Source of the DNA: Streptomyces milbemycinicus
Lineage (GTDB): Bacteria > Actinomycetota > Actinomycetes > Streptomycetales > Streptomycetaceae
NCBI RefSeq assembly: GCF_002154605.1
Contig: NZ_MUNE01000141.1
Coordinates: 1-40,828 of the forward strand
Length of the DNA stretch: 40,828 nt
Direction of reading: 5' to 3'
Shown one piece after another: positions 8,647 to 17,976 of the stretch; positions within the stretch are counted from its first letter, which is position 1, and the number at the start of each line of letters is the position of its first letter. A program made the translations under genes and the position numbers. A model generated the notes under the pieces. It saw only the letters and a program-made list of their open reading frames with translations, was not told the DNA's origin and made no database searches.

Positions 8647-9828
8647 GTGGCTGAGCAAACATCGAAGGCCGGGACCGCTCCGGCCGGGGGCCGCAGTGCG
8701 CAACTGGAGCGTTCGGGGCTGCGGCACGGCTGGACCACCGGGGCGTGTGCGACGGCGGCGGCGACGGCCGCGTACACCGCGCTGCTCAGCGCGGAGTTCC
8801 CCGATCCGGTGACCATCGAACTGCCGAAGGGGCAGCGGCCCGCGTTCGCGCTCGCGGGCGAGGAGCTGACGGCGGACCGGGCGATGGCCGCGGTGGTCAA
8901 GGACGCGGGTGACGACCCGGACGTCACGCACGGCGCGGTGGTGCGGGCCACGGTGCGGCTGCTGCCGCCCGGGAGCGGTGTGGTCTTCCGGGCCGGGCCC
9001 GGTGTCGGGACGGTGACCCGTCCCGGGCTGCCGCTCGCGGTCGGCGAGCCCGCCATCAACCCCGTGCCCCGGCAGATGATGCGCGATCACATCGCGTCGG
9101 TGGCGGCTCGTCTCGGTGGCACCGGGGACGCCGAGGTCGAGATCGCGGTGGACCACGGCGAGGAAATCGCCCGCTCCACCTGGAATCGGCGCCTGGGCAT
9201 CCTCGGCGGGCTCTCGATCCTCGGGACGACGGGCATCGTCGTGCCGTATTCCTGCTCGGCGTGGATCGACAGCATCCGGCGCGGCGTGGATGTGGCGCGC
9301 GCGGCGGGGCGTCGGCATGTGGCGGGCTGTACGGGGTCGACCTCGGAGAAGGTGGCGGTGGCCGTGCACGGGCTGCCGCAGGACGCGCTGCTGGACATGG
9401 GCGATTTCGCGGGGGCGGTGCTCAAGTATCTGCGTCGCCATCCGGTGGACCGGCTGACCGTCGCCGGGGGGTTCGCCAAGCTCTCCAAACTGGCCGCCGG
9501 GCATCTGGATCTGCACTCCTCCCGCTCGCAGGTGGACAAGGGCTTCCTTGCGGAGCTGGCCCGCCGTGGCGGGGCGGACGATGAGCTGGTGGCGGCGGTG
9601 GCGGCGGCCAACACCGGGCTGGAGACGGTGCAGCTGTGCGCGGCGCGCGGGGTGCCGCTCGGTGATCTGGTCGCGGTGGCGGCCCGGGAGACGGCGCTCG
9701 GGGTGTTGCGTGGGGCGCCGGTGGCCGTGGACGTCATCTGTATCGACCGCGCGGGCTCCGTCGTGGGCCGCGCGGCGGCTCGGGGTCCCCGGGAGCCGTC
9801 ACCCGACGCGCTCTCGGACAGCGTCTAA
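8647..9828 (+). CDS. cbiD: Cobalt-precorrin-5B C1-methyltransferase CbiD
   Basis: CbiD methylates C-1 after ring contraction, the step done by CobF in the Pseudomonas-type aerobic pathway. The hallmark N-terminal motif LRHGWTTGACATAAATAA is present, together with GTTGIVVPYSCSAWIDSI and FAKLSKLAAGHLDLHSSRS. GTG 8647 gives 393 aa, with a GAGAGGCGG-like ribosome site upstream; an earlier in-frame GTG at 8602 is possible. The TAA stop (9826-9828) overlaps the TAG stop of convergent cobM (9825-9827), leaving no room for a terminator between them. No cobF gene is visible in the window, so CbiD presumably fills this step in an otherwise CobG/CobN-type pathway. Confidence 0.95.
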   Translation: MAEQTSKAGTAPAGGRSAQLERSGLRHGWTTGACATAAATAAYTALLSAEFPDPVTIELPKGQRPAFALAGEELTADRAMAAVVKDAGDDPDVTHGAVVRATVRLLPPGSGVVFRAGPGVGTVTRPGLPLAVGEPAINPVPRQMMRDHIASVAARLGGTGDAEVEIAVDHGEEIARSTWNRRLGILGGLSILGTTGIVVPYSCSAWIDSIRRGVDVARAAGRRHVAGCTGSTSEKVAVAVHGLPQDALLDMGDFAGAVLKYLRRHPVDRLTVAGGFAKLSKLAAGHLDLHSSRSQVDKGFLAELARRGGADDELVAAVAAANTGLETVQLCAARGVPLGDLVAVAARETALGVLRGAPVAVDVICIDRAGSVVGRAAARGPREPSPDALSDSV

Positions 9829-10568
9829 GGCCGCTCGCGGCGCGCCGAGTACAGGTGGCTGTCCCGGAACTGCTCCGCGCCCAGCGTGCGGCCCACCATG
9901 ATGACCGCGGTGCGCACCACCCCCGCCTCCTTCACCCGGTCCGCGATATCGCCGAGCGTGCCGCGCAGCACCAGTTCGTCGGGGCGGCTGGCCCGGGCGA
10001 CCACCGCCGCGGGGCAGTCGGCGCCGTAGTGCGGGAGGAGTTCGGCCACCACCCGGTCCACGTACCGGGCGGCCAGGTGCAGCACGATCAGCGCCCGGCT
10101 GCGGCCGAGGGTGGCGAGGTCCTCGCCGTCCGGCATCGGGGTGGCCTGCTGGGCGACGCGGGTGAGGACGACGGTCTGGCCGACGGTCGGCACGGTCAGC
10201 TCACGGCCGAGCGCGGCCGCGGCGGCGGCGAACGCGGGGACGCCGGGGATCACCTCGTACGGCACGCCGTGCGCGTCCAGCCGGCGCATCTGCTCGGCGA
10301 CGGCGCTGAACACCGACGGGTCGCCGGAGTGCAGCCGGGCCACGTCCTCGCCCGCCTGGTGTGCTCGGACCAGTTCATCGGTGATCTGGTCGAGGTTGAG
10401 CCGGGCGGTGTCGACCAGGCGGGCGTCCGGCGGGCATTCGGCGAGGAGTTCACGCGGCACCAGGCTGCCCGCGTACAGGCAGACCCGGCAGCGGGCCAGG
10501 GTGCGGGCGCCGCGCACGGTGATCAGGTCGGCGGCGCCGGGGCCCGCGCCGATGAAGTACACGGTCAT
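9825..10568 (-). CDS. cobM: Precorrin-4 C11-methyltransferase CobM
   Basis: CobM is an S-adenosylmethionine-dependent tetrapyrrole methylase that methylates C-11 of precorrin-4. The 247-aa protein begins MTVYFIGAGPGAADLITVRG and carries GDPSVFSAVAEQMRRL and PGVPAFAAAAAALGRELTVP, all standard for the family. Its ATG overlaps the cobL stop (10565-10568, ATGA), and AAGGAG lies about 9 nt upstream, so it is translationally coupled to cobL. Its stop overlaps the cbiD stop on the other strand. Confidence 0.96.
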   Translation of the reverse strand: MTVYFIGAGPGAADLITVRGARTLARCRVCLYAGSLVPRELLAECPPDARLVDTARLNLDQITDELVRAHQAGEDVARLHSGDPSVFSAVAEQMRRLDAHGVPYEVIPGVPAFAAAAAALGRELTVPTVGQTVVLTRVAQQATPMPDGEDLATLGRSRALIVLHLAARYVDRVVAELLPHYGADCPAAVVARASRPDELVLRGTLGDIADRVKEAGVVRTAVIMVGRTLGAEQFRDSHLYSARRERP

Positions 10569-11842
10569 GGGGAGGTCTCTCCTTCGGCGGCTTCCACCGC
10601 GGGTTCGGCAGCGAGCTCGGCCGTCGCTTTGACCGCGGCCCACTGGGTGACCGGCATCGCCTGCCGCCACCCGGTGAAGCCGCCGACCGGGGCGGCGTGC
10701 GCAACCGCGATCCGGACCAGCTCCCCGCCGTAGCGCCGGTACCAGCCGGCGAGCAGCGCCTCCGACTCCAGCGTCACGGTGTTCGCCACGAGCCGCCCGC
10801 CGACGGGCAGCGCACCCCAGCAGGCCTCCAGCACACCAGGCGCGGTCAGGCCGCCGCCGATGAACACCGCGTCGGGGGTGGGCAGTCCGGTCAGCGCGTC
10901 CGGGGCGGCGCCGGTGACGACGCGCAGCCCGGGCACCCCGAGCGCGGCGGCGTTGCGGCCGATGCGCTCGGCCCGTACGGGGTCCCGCTCGATGGACACC
11001 GCGGCGCAACTTCGGTGCGTACGCATCCACTCCACGGCGATCGAACCGGAGCCGCCGCCGACGTCCCACAGCAGCTCTCCGGGGGCGGGGGCCAGCGCGG
11101 CGAGCGTGGCGGCGCGCACGTGGCGCTTGGTCAGCTGGCCGTCGTGCTCGTACGCCTGGTCCGGCAGTCCGGGGACGGCGGGCAGGCGCAGCGTGTCCGC
11201 GGCGGGGGCGCATTCGACGGCGATGATGTTGAGGGGGTCGCCGGGCGCGTGGGGCCAGTGGTCGGCGGTGCCTTCGAGGTGCCGTTCGCGGTCGCTGCCC
11301 AGCTGCTCCAGGACCCGCATCCGGCTGGGACCGAAGCCGCGGTCGCGCAGCAGCGCGGCGACCTCGGCGGGGGTGGCGGCACCCGCGCTGAGGACGAGCA
11401 GCCGCCGCCGGGCGTGCAGGGAGCGGGCCAGGGAGGCGATAGGGCGTCCAACGAGGCTGATCACCTCGGTCTCCTCCACCGGCCAGCCCAGCCGGGCGCA
11501 GGCGTGGGACACGGACGACGGGTGGGGCAGCACCCGCAGCCGGTCGGCGCCCAACTCCTCGGCCAGGGTGCGGCCGATGCCGAAGAACATGGGGTCGCCG
11601 CTGGCCAGGACGGACACCCGCCGCCCGGCGTACGCCGCGAACAGCCCCGGTACGGCGGGCCGCAACGGTGAGGGCCACGGCACGCGTTCGGCGGTGCAGC
11701 CGGGGGGCAGCAGATTCAGCTGGCGCGGGCCGCCGATGACCACCTCGGCCGCCAGCAGCGCCTCGCGCCCCGGCGCAGCCAGCCCGTCCCAGCCGTCCGC
11801 TCCCAGTCCTACGACGGTGACCGGGGGGTGGGAGGGGTTCAC
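10565..11842 (-). CDS. cobL: Bifunctional precorrin-6B C5,15-methyltransferase (decarboxylating) CobL
   Basis: CobL methylates C-5 and C-15 and decarboxylates the C-12 acetate side chain of precorrin-6B. The 425-aa length fits the two-domain fusion (CbiE-like plus CbiT-like). The N-terminal half has VVGLGADGWDGL and LASGDPMFFGIGRTL. The C-terminal half has the Rossmann motif LLWDVGGGSGSIAVEWMR, for S-adenosylmethionine, and PDAVFIGGGLT. It starts at GTG 11842 with GAAAGG upstream. The gene lies 52 bp behind the FhuF-like gene on the same strand, so it may be read from the mutAB operon promoter as well as its own. Confidence 0.96.
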   Translation of the reverse strand: MNPSHPPVTVVGLGADGWDGLAAPGREALLAAEVVIGGPRQLNLLPPGCTAERVPWPSPLRPAVPGLFAAYAGRRVSVLASGDPMFFGIGRTLAEELGADRLRVLPHPSSVSHACARLGWPVEETEVISLVGRPIASLARSLHARRRLLVLSAGAATPAEVAALLRDRGFGPSRMRVLEQLGSDRERHLEGTADHWPHAPGDPLNIIAVECAPAADTLRLPAVPGLPDQAYEHDGQLTKRHVRAATLAALAPAPGELLWDVGGGSGSIAVEWMRTHRSCAAVSIERDPVRAERIGRNAAALGVPGLRVVTGAAPDALTGLPTPDAVFIGGGLTAPGVLEACWGALPVGGRLVANTVTLESEALLAGWYRRYGGELVRIAVAHAAPVGGFTGWRQAMPVTQWAAVKATAELAAEPAVEAAEGETSP

Positions 11843-11894
11843 GGCGTTACGGACCTTTCGGTGTGCGAAGCGTATCCGGGCAACGACCGGAACT

Positions 11895-12647
11895 CTACTG
11901 TGCCCTGCGGCGGAACCCCGAGGCGGGTGCGCGGCGCAGTACGCAGTCGCCGCACAGGCCGCCGCCCGGCACCCGGTAGTAGAGGCAGCAGGTGCGGCGG
12001 CGGAAGGCGGGCGGAGGGGAGGTCAGGGTGCCGGCGTCGCGCAGCGGCGGGTGGGCCAGCTGGGCGCGGGCCAGCTCGGTGGCCCGCTCCGCCGCCTCAG
12101 GGTGGCCGTGCGCCTGGCACCAGTCGTGCAGGACACGCAGCGAACCGGCCAGCGCCGAGGCGGCGTTCCCCCACAGCAGCCGCCCCGAGACCCGGTAGGC
12201 CCGGGTGACGGCGGCGTGCAGCGGCAGCAGCTGGGTGTACGCCGCGTCGCCCACCTGGCCGGCGAGCCCTCCGGGTTCGCCCATGACCGAGGGCACACCG
12301 GGCCACCACAGATCGTCGGGGGCGGGGCGCGTGGGGTGCCACCACAGCCGGTCGGGGCGGAGGCGCGACACCGTACCGGTCAGGGCCGCCCGGCCGAGGG
12401 CGAGCGACCACACCCTGGCGGCGAGCCCCTGGAAGGCGAGCGATGCCGCGACCCTCAGCTCTTCGGTGCGCAGGCTCGCGGCCACCGCCTCGACGCGGGC
12501 GCGCAGCAGCGGCGCGGCGGCGCCCTCGGGCGTCAGCCGGTACGCCTCGCCGATCAGCGCGTAACCCTCATCTCGAGGATTGCCGGGGTCGGTGCGCAGG
12601 GCGAAGAACGGCCCCACCTCGGCCGCCGACAGCGGCGGGTCACCCAT
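11895..12647 (-). CDS. FhuF-like [2Fe-2S] protein
   Basis: The 250-aa protein ends in C220-C221-x10-C232-x2-C235, the cysteine spacing of the FhuF C-terminal [2Fe-2S] domain (the ferric-siderophore reductase family). The rest is a helical, Trp- and Arg-rich domain of the kind found in FhuF-like proteins, with no signal peptide or membrane helix. ATG 12647 lies inside the end of meaB (8-bp overlap), which indicates co-translation with meaB; the ribosome site is weak. Family knowledge suggests electron donation to a chelated metal. The setting between meaB and cobL makes a corrinoid-reducing role conceivable, but that is inference; siderophore-iron reduction is the conservative reading. Confidence 0.8.
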   Translation of the reverse strand: MGDPPLSAAEVGPFFALRTDPGNPRDEGYALIGEAYRLTPEGAAAPLLRARVEAVAASLRTEELRVAASLAFQGLAARVWSLALGRAALTGTVSRLRPDRLWWHPTRPAPDDLWWPGVPSVMGEPGGLAGQVGDAAYTQLLPLHAAVTRAYRVSGRLLWGNAASALAGSLRVLHDWCQAHGHPEAAERATELARAQLAHPPLRDAGTLTSPPPAFRRRTCCLYYRVPGGGLCGDCVLRRAPASGFRRRAQ

Positions 12648-13659
12648 CCGCGTCGGCCGGCGTCCCGAACGCCTCCAGCAGCTGGTCGGCGGCCAGCGTC
12701 GCCGTCAGCGTGCCGTCGCGCACCTGCTGTTCGAGCACGGGGCCGAGCCGCCGCACCCCGGGGTGCTCGCGCAGCCTGGTCAGCAGCTGGTCGCGGACCA
12801 TGGACCAGGTCCAGTCGACCTGCTGGTCGCGCCGCTTGGTGTCCAGCGCGCCGGTGGCCTCCAGCACCCGGCGGTGCTGCTCCAGCCGCTCCCACACCAC
12901 ATCGAGGCCGGTGCCCTCGCGGGCGCTGCAGGTCAGCACCGGGGGGTTCCAGGGCGCGTCTGCGGGCTGCAGCAGCCGTAGGGCGCCTCTGAGCTCGCGG
13001 GCGGCGGCCTTGGCGTCGCGCTCATGAGGGCCGTCGGCCTTGTTGATGGCGACGACGTCCGCGAGCTCCAGCACGCCCTTCTTGATGCCCTGGAGCTGGT
13101 CGCCGGTGCGGGCGAGGGAGAGCAGCAGAAAGGAGTCGACCATGCCCGCCACGGCGGTCTCCGACTGGCCCACGCCCACCGTCTCGACCAGCAGCACGTC
13201 GTAGCCCGCCGCCTCCATGACCACCATGGACTCGCGGGTGGCGCGGGCCACCCCGCCCAGCGTGCCCGCGCTGGGCGAGGGGCGGACGAAGGCGGCCGGG
13301 TCGACCGCCAGCCGCTCCATCCGGGTCTTGTCGCCCAGGATGGAGCCGCCGGTGCGGCTGGAGGAGGGGTCGACGGCGAGCACCGCGACCTTGTGGCCGA
13401 GCCCGGTGAGCATCGAGCCCAGGGCGTCGATGAAGGTGGACTTGCCCACCCCGGGCACGCCGCTGATGCCCACCCGGCGCGCCCCGCCCGCATGCGGCAG
13501 CAGTTCGATCAGCAGCCGCTGGGCGAGGTCGCGGTGGTCGGGGCGGGTGGACTCGACGAGTGTGATCGCGCGGGCGATGTAGGCGCGGGAGCCGTCGAGC
13601 ACACCCTTGGCGTAGGTGTCGATGTCGATATTGTTGGTTCGTCTCTTCTTAGCCGGCAT
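12640..13659 (-). CDS. meaB: Methylmalonyl-CoA mutase-associated GTPase MeaB
   Basis: MeaB is a G3E-family P-loop GTPase that guards methylmalonyl-CoA mutase, gating adenosylcobalamin loading and protecting or rescuing the enzyme from inactivation. In the 339-aa product the P-loop GVPGVGKST sits at residues 67-75. It is followed by [22 protein letters not shown], read here as two parts ([11 protein letters not shown] and [11 protein letters not shown]), then ETVGVGQSE, and the guanine-specificity motif NKAD. ATG 13659 follows the mutB stop by 4 bp, and the product starts [20 protein letters not shown]. The 3' end overlaps the FhuF-like gene. The position directly behind mutAB fits its known partner. 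Confidence 0.96.
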   Translation of the reverse strand: MPAKKRRTNNIDIDTYAKGVLDGSRAYIARAITLVESTRPDHRDLAQRLLIELLPHAGGARRVGISGVPGVGKSTFIDALGSMLTGLGHKVAVLAVDPSSSRTGGSILGDKTRMERLAVDPAAFVRPSPSAGTLGGVARATRESMVVMEAAGYDVLLVETVGVGQSETAVAGMVDSFLLLSLARTGDQLQGIKKGVLELADVVAINKADGPHERDAKAAARELRGALRLLQPADAPWNPPVLTCSAREGTGLDVVWERLEQHRRVLEATGALDTKRRDQQVDWTWSMVRDQLLTRLREHPGVRRLGPVLEQQVRDGTLTATLAADQLLEAFGTPADADG

Positions 13660-13663
13660 GGGC

Positions 13664-15880
13664 CTACAGCTCGTGGCCGAGGTCCACGGCCAGCGTCTGC
13701 ACCAGCTCGTACGCGGCGTCGGGGATGACCGTGCCGGGCAGGAAGACGGCGGCGGCGCCCGCCTCGTGCAGGGTCTGCACATCCTGCGGCGGAATGACCC
13801 CGCCCACCACGATGGTGATGTCCTCCCGCCCCGCCTCGGCCAGTTGCTCGCGCAGCGCGGGCACCAGCGTGAGGTGGCCGGCCGCGAGCGAGGAGACGCC
13901 GACGATGTGCACATCGGCCTCGACCGCCTGCCGCGCGACCTCCTCGGGCGTCTGGAAGAGCGGGCCGACATCCACGTCGAAGCCCAGGTCGGCGAAGGCG
14001 GTGGCGATCACCTTCTGGCCGCGGTCATGCCCGTCCTGGCCCATCTTGGCGACCAGGATGCGCGGGCGGCGGCCCTCCGCGCGCTCGAACTCCTCGACCA
14101 GCGCCCGGGTACGGTCCACGCCGGAGGACGGTCCGGCCTCGTCTCGATACACACCGGAGATCGTACGGATCTGGCCGGAGTGGCGCCCGTACACCTTCTC
14201 CAGCGCGTCGGAGATCTCGCCGACGGTCGCCTTGGCGCGGGCCGCGTTCACGGCGAGCGCGAGGAGGTTGCCCGTAAGGCCGGCGCCCGGGCCGGACTCG
14301 GCGGCCGCGGTGAGCGCGCGCAGCGCGTCCTGGCAGGCGGCCTCGTCGCGCTCGGCGCGCAGCCGGCGCAGCTTGTCGAACTGCTGGGCGCGGACCGCGG
14401 AGTTGTCGACCTTGAGGACGTCGATCTGCTCATCGCTGTCGACCCTGTACTTGTTGACTCCGATCACCGGCTGCCGCCCCGAGTCGATCCGCGCCTGGGT
14501 GCGGGCCGCGGCCTCCTCGACGCGCATCTTGGGGATACCGGCGTCGATGGCCTTGGCCATGCCGCCCGCGGCCTCGACCTCCTGGATGTGGAGCCAGGCG
14601 CGCCGGGCCAGGTCGTGGGTCAGCCGCTCCACATACGCGCTGCCGCCCCACGGGTCGATCACCCGGCAGGTGCCGGACTCCTGCTGGAGCAGGATCTGGG
14701 TGTTGCGGGCGATACGCGCGGAGAAGTCGGTGGGCAGCGCAAGGGCCTCGTCGAGGGCGTTGGTGTGCAGCGACTGGGTGTGGCCCTGGGTGGCGGCCAT
14801 GGCCTCCACACAGGTACGCGCCACGTTGTTGAACACGTCCTGGGCGGTCAGCGACCAGCCGGAGGTCTGCGAATGGGTGCGCAGCGACAGCGACTTGGGG
14901 TTCTTGGGGTCGAACTGGCCGACGAGCTTGGCCCACAGCAGCCGGGCGGCCCGCAGCTTGGCGATCTCCATGAAGAAGTTCATGCCGATCGCCCAGAAGA
15001 ACGAGAGCCGGGGCGCGAAGGCGTCCACGTCCATCCCGGCGTCGAGCCCGGCGCGCAGATACTCCACACCGTCGGCGAGGGTGTACGCCAGCTCCAGGTC
15101 GGCCGTGGCGCCCGCTTCCTGGATGTGGTAGCCGGAGATGGAGATGGAGTTGTAGCGCGGCATCCGCTGCGAGGTGAAGGCGAAGATGTCGGAGATGATC
15201 CGCATCGACGGCTGCGGCGGATAGATATAGGTGTTGCGGACCATGAACTCCTTGAGGATGTCGTTCTGGATGGTCCCGGCCAGCTTGTCGGGCGCCACGC
15301 CCTGTTCCTCGGCGGCGACGATGTAGAGCGCGAGTACGGGCAGCACCGCGCCGTTCATCGTCATCGACACGCTCATCCGGTCCAGCGGGATGCCGTCGAA
15401 GAGCTGCCGCATGTCGTAGATGGAGTCGATGGCCACGCCCGCCATGCCGACGTCGCCGGTGACTCTGGGGTGGTCGCTGTCGTAGCCGCGGTGGGTGGGC
15501 AGGTCGAAGGCGACCGACAGGCCCTTCTGGCCCGCGGCGAGGTTGCGGCGGTAGAAGGCGTTGGACTCCTCGGCGGTGGAGAAGCCCGCGTACTGGCGGA
15601 TGGTCCAGGGCTGGTTGACGTACATCGTCGGGTACGGGCCGCGCAGATACGGCGCGATGCCCGGGTAGGTGCCCAGGAAGTCGAGGCCGGCCAGGTCCTC
15701 GGCGCCGTACAGCGGTTTGACCCCGATGCCCTCGGGGGTGTCCCACACCAGGTCCTCGACACCCTTGCCGGTGGCGCTCTGCAGCGCCTCCGTCCACGCC
15801 GCGGCACCCGCCGCGCCGGACACCTCCTCCGGTGTCCCGAGGTCGACCGTGGAGAAGTCAGGAATCCCGCTCACGGTCAC
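13664..15880 (-). CDS. mutB: Methylmalonyl-CoA mutase large (catalytic) subunit
   Basis: This subunit interconverts L-methylmalonyl-CoA and succinyl-CoA with adenosylcobalamin, linking propionate and odd-chain metabolism to the TCA cycle and to polyketide extender units. The 738-aa product has a TIM-barrel substrate domain ([36 protein letters not shown]) and a C-terminal B12-binding domain with DGHDRG: D616, H618 and G621 form the DxHxxG motif whose His replaces the lower cobalt ligand. All core residues look intact. GTG 15880 overlaps the mutA stop (GTGA), so the two subunits are translationally coupled. meaB follows after 4 bp. Confidence 0.98.
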   Translation of the reverse strand: MTVSGIPDFSTVDLGTPEEVSGAAGAAAWTEALQSATGKGVEDLVWDTPEGIGVKPLYGAEDLAGLDFLGTYPGIAPYLRGPYPTMYVNQPWTIRQYAGFSTAEESNAFYRRNLAAGQKGLSVAFDLPTHRGYDSDHPRVTGDVGMAGVAIDSIYDMRQLFDGIPLDRMSVSMTMNGAVLPVLALYIVAAEEQGVAPDKLAGTIQNDILKEFMVRNTYIYPPQPSMRIISDIFAFTSQRMPRYNSISISGYHIQEAGATADLELAYTLADGVEYLRAGLDAGMDVDAFAPRLSFFWAIGMNFFMEIAKLRAARLLWAKLVGQFDPKNPKSLSLRTHSQTSGWSLTAQDVFNNVARTCVEAMAATQGHTQSLHTNALDEALALPTDFSARIARNTQILLQQESGTCRVIDPWGGSAYVERLTHDLARRAWLHIQEVEAAGGMAKAIDAGIPKMRVEEAAARTQARIDSGRQPVIGVNKYRVDSDEQIDVLKVDNSAVRAQQFDKLRRLRAERDEAACQDALRALTAAAESGPGAGLTGNLLALAVNAARAKATVGEISDALEKVYGRHSGQIRTISGVYRDEAGPSSGVDRTRALVEEFERAEGRRPRILVAKMGQDGHDRGQKVIATAFADLGFDVDVGPLFQTPEEVARQAVEADVHIVGVSSLAAGHLTLVPALREQLAEAGREDITIVVGGVIPPQDVQTLHEAGAAAVFLPGTVIPDAAYELVQTLAVDLGHEL

Positions 15881-17763
15881 GCCACTCCCATCGTCTCGAG
15901 GGCCGAGGTCAGCACCTCGACCGCGTCACAGCCGGCGAAGACGAACGCGTCCACGCCGGCCCGCTGCAACTCCCCGCGCCGCTCACCGGGCCTGCCCGCC
16001 AGGTAGACGCGCAGCGCTCCGGCGGCCTTCAGCCGCTCCGCCACGGCCACCGCCTCCTGCTCGTACACCTTGTCGCTCGAACACAGACAGACCACGCGGG
16101 CGCCGCTGGCGGCGAACGCCTCGGCGGCCGTCTCCGCGTCGACGGTGGCGGGTTCGTGCACCGCCTCGATGCCGCCCGCCTGGAAGAGGTTGGCGGCGAA
16201 CGCGGCGCGCGCGGTGTGCGCGCCCGCGGGGCCGAGCGCGGCCAGGAACACCCGGGGCCGGGTCCCCTCCGCCGCCAGGTGTCTGTCGGAGCGGGCGCGC
16301 AGCGCCTCGTACGCCTCGTCGCGGCGCACCCGCGGCAGGCCGCCGCCGGGCGGTACGGGGGCGGGCTCGCGCTCCACCGGCTGCTCCGCGAGGTTCGGGA
16401 ACTCGCTGACGCCGGTGATCGGCTCCTTGCGGCGGGCGAGGTCCTTGGCGCGGCGCTCCCAGGTGGCGGCCAGTTGCCGCTCCACAAGACCGGAGGCGAG
16501 GGCCCGCGCCAGCCCCCCGGCGCGCTCGATCTCCTGGAAGAAGGCCCAGGCCGCCTTGGCCACGTCGTCGGTCAGGCTCTCGACGTACCAGGAGCCTCCG
16601 GCCGGGTCGATCACCCGCGCCAGGTGCGACTCCTCCAGCAGGATCGTGGAGGTGTTACGGGCGATCCGGCGGGCGAAGTCGTCGGGCAGGCCGATCGCGG
16701 TGTCGAAGGGCAGCACGGTGACGGCGTCGGCCCCGCCCACCCCGGCGGCCAGGGCCGCGACGGTGGTGCGCAGCATGTTCACCCAGGGGTCGCGGCGGGT
16801 CATCATCACCGGGGAGGTCACCGCGTGCTGCCGCTGGGCCGCCGCCTCGGTGGGCGCCCCGCACACCTGGGCCACGCGCGCCCACAGGCGCCTGGCGGCG
16901 CGCAGCTTGGAAATGGTGAGGAACTGGTCGGCGGTGGCCGCGTAGCGGAACTCCAGCTGGCCGCAGGCCGCTTCGGCCGTCAGCGGCCCGGCGTCGGTCA
17001 GCGCGCGCAGATACTCCACGCCCGCGGCGAGCGAACAGCCGAGCTCCTGCGCCGCGGATCCGCCGGCCTCGTGGTACGGCAGGGCGTCCACGGTGAAGGC
17101 CCGTACGCCCGGGTGGTCGCGGTCGCAGACCGCCGCGAGCTCGGTGGCCGCGGACAGGTGGGCCGCGAGGTCGGTGTGGTCACCGGTGCGGGCCGCCAGG
17201 CCCAGCGGGTCGGCGCCGAGATTGCCGAGGGCCGCGCGCGGCGGCACCTGGCGGTCGGCGTACAGCCGCAGCAGCGCGCGGGCGGCGGCGTCGAAGTCGG
17301 CTCCCGCGTCCAGGACGACGGGGGCGAGGTCGAGATAGACCCCCTTGAGGGCTTCGGGCAGCGCCTCCACAGGCAGCCCGGCCGCGCCGACCGCCAGCCA
17401 CACCGAGCCCGCCCCGTTCTCCAGGTCCGCGAGCACCGCGCGGTTGGTGTGCCCGGGGTCGGAGTGGGCGTGGCGCTGGCGTACGTCCCAGCCGGACACC
17501 GTGGAGCCCTGCGCCCGGCCGCCGCGCACGAAGGGCGCGAACCCGGGATAGCCGGGGTCGGCGGGGGCGTCCTCCGCGGTGTAGAGCGGGTGGACGGAGA
17601 TTCCGTCCTCGAGCGCGGTGGAGAGCGCCGCCGCGGCCTGCGCGCCGACGGCATCCACCGTGCCCGATTTGCGCAGCACCCCTTCGACAAGGTGGTGCCA
17701 CTGGTCTCGGGTCGCCGCCGGGAAGTCGGCGGCGAGCGGCAGGTCGTCAGGCAGGACCGTCAT
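15877..17763 (-). CDS. mutA: Methylmalonyl-CoA mutase small subunit
   Basis: This is the structural partner of MutB in the heterodimeric mutase. The 628-aa protein has the same two-domain plan, but its B12 domain lacks the DxHxxG motif: the matching segment reads [17 protein letters not shown]. As in known MutA proteins it should therefore not bind cobalamin. The barrel domain keeps [23 protein letters not shown] 17763 is the first codon of the homologous N-terminus; the bases upstream (minus strand CTAGCCTCCTCCC) contain no Shine-Dalgarno match, so initiation may use a short or leaderless transcript. It is the promoter-proximal gene of mutA-mutB-meaB-fhuF-like. Confidence 0.96.
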   Translation of the reverse strand: MTVLPDDLPLAADFPAATRDQWHHLVEGVLRKSGTVDAVGAQAAAALSTALEDGISVHPLYTAEDAPADPGYPGFAPFVRGGRAQGSTVSGWDVRQRHAHSDPGHTNRAVLADLENGAGSVWLAVGAAGLPVEALPEALKGVYLDLAPVVLDAGADFDAAARALLRLYADRQVPPRAALGNLGADPLGLAARTGDHTDLAAHLSAATELAAVCDRDHPGVRAFTVDALPYHEAGGSAAQELGCSLAAGVEYLRALTDAGPLTAEAACGQLEFRYAATADQFLTISKLRAARRLWARVAQVCGAPTEAAAQRQHAVTSPVMMTRRDPWVNMLRTTVAALAAGVGGADAVTVLPFDTAIGLPDDFARRIARNTSTILLEESHLARVIDPAGGSWYVESLTDDVAKAAWAFFQEIERAGGLARALASGLVERQLAATWERRAKDLARRKEPITGVSEFPNLAEQPVEREPAPVPPGGGLPRVRRDEAYEALRARSDRHLAAEGTRPRVFLAALGPAGAHTARAAFAANLFQAGGIEAVHEPATVDAETAAEAFAASGARVVCLCSSDKVYEQEAVAVAERLKAAGALRVYLAGRPGERRGELQRAGVDAFVFAGCDAVEVLTSALETMGVA

Positions 17764-17817
17764 GGGAGGAGGCTAGTGCGGGAGCCTAAAGCGACAGCAG
17801 TGTCTCCCTCTGTGACC

Positions 17818-17841
17818 TTGCTCTCTAGCGCAATCTCTAAC
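17818..17841 (-). promoter_or_regulatory. Repeated CTCTA motif upstream of mutA
   Basis: About 55-78 nt upstream of the mutA start, the plus strand holds CTCTCTAGCG followed by CAATCTCTAAC: two CTCTA cores 12 bp apart, flanked by TTGC and GCAA in inverted orientation. The composition is less G/C-rich than the surroundings and the position suits a promoter or operator for the mutase operon. No regulator gene is adjacent, and the assignment is tentative. Confidence 0.35.
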
Positions 17842-17876
17842 CCGTCCGGCCCTGTGGTGGCCTCGGAACGACGAAG

Positions 17877-17914
17877 GCCCGCCCGGTGCGACGGGGGATG
17901 CACACCGGGCGGGC
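17877..17914 (-). terminator. Hairpin terminator behind the cytochrome P450 gene
   Basis: A perfect 12-bp inverted repeat (GCCCGCCCGGTG 17877-17888, CACCGGGCGGGC 17903-17914) forms a very stable stem with a 14-nt loop. It lies 63 nt past the P450 stop on the minus strand and well upstream of mutA, so it probably ends P450 transcription. No long U-tract follows on that strand, as is common in Streptomyces. Confidence 0.75.
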
Positions 17915-17976
17915 TCAGGACCTTTTTACCGCATCGAAGCGCAGTTATGCATCAAAAGCTTGTTCGCTTTCCCCCG

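Noticed and set aside
17877..17914. Transposon end or attachment site at the large inverted repeat
   Set aside because: A single short hairpin just past a gene end, without transposase, target duplication or integrase nearby; terminator is the simpler reading.
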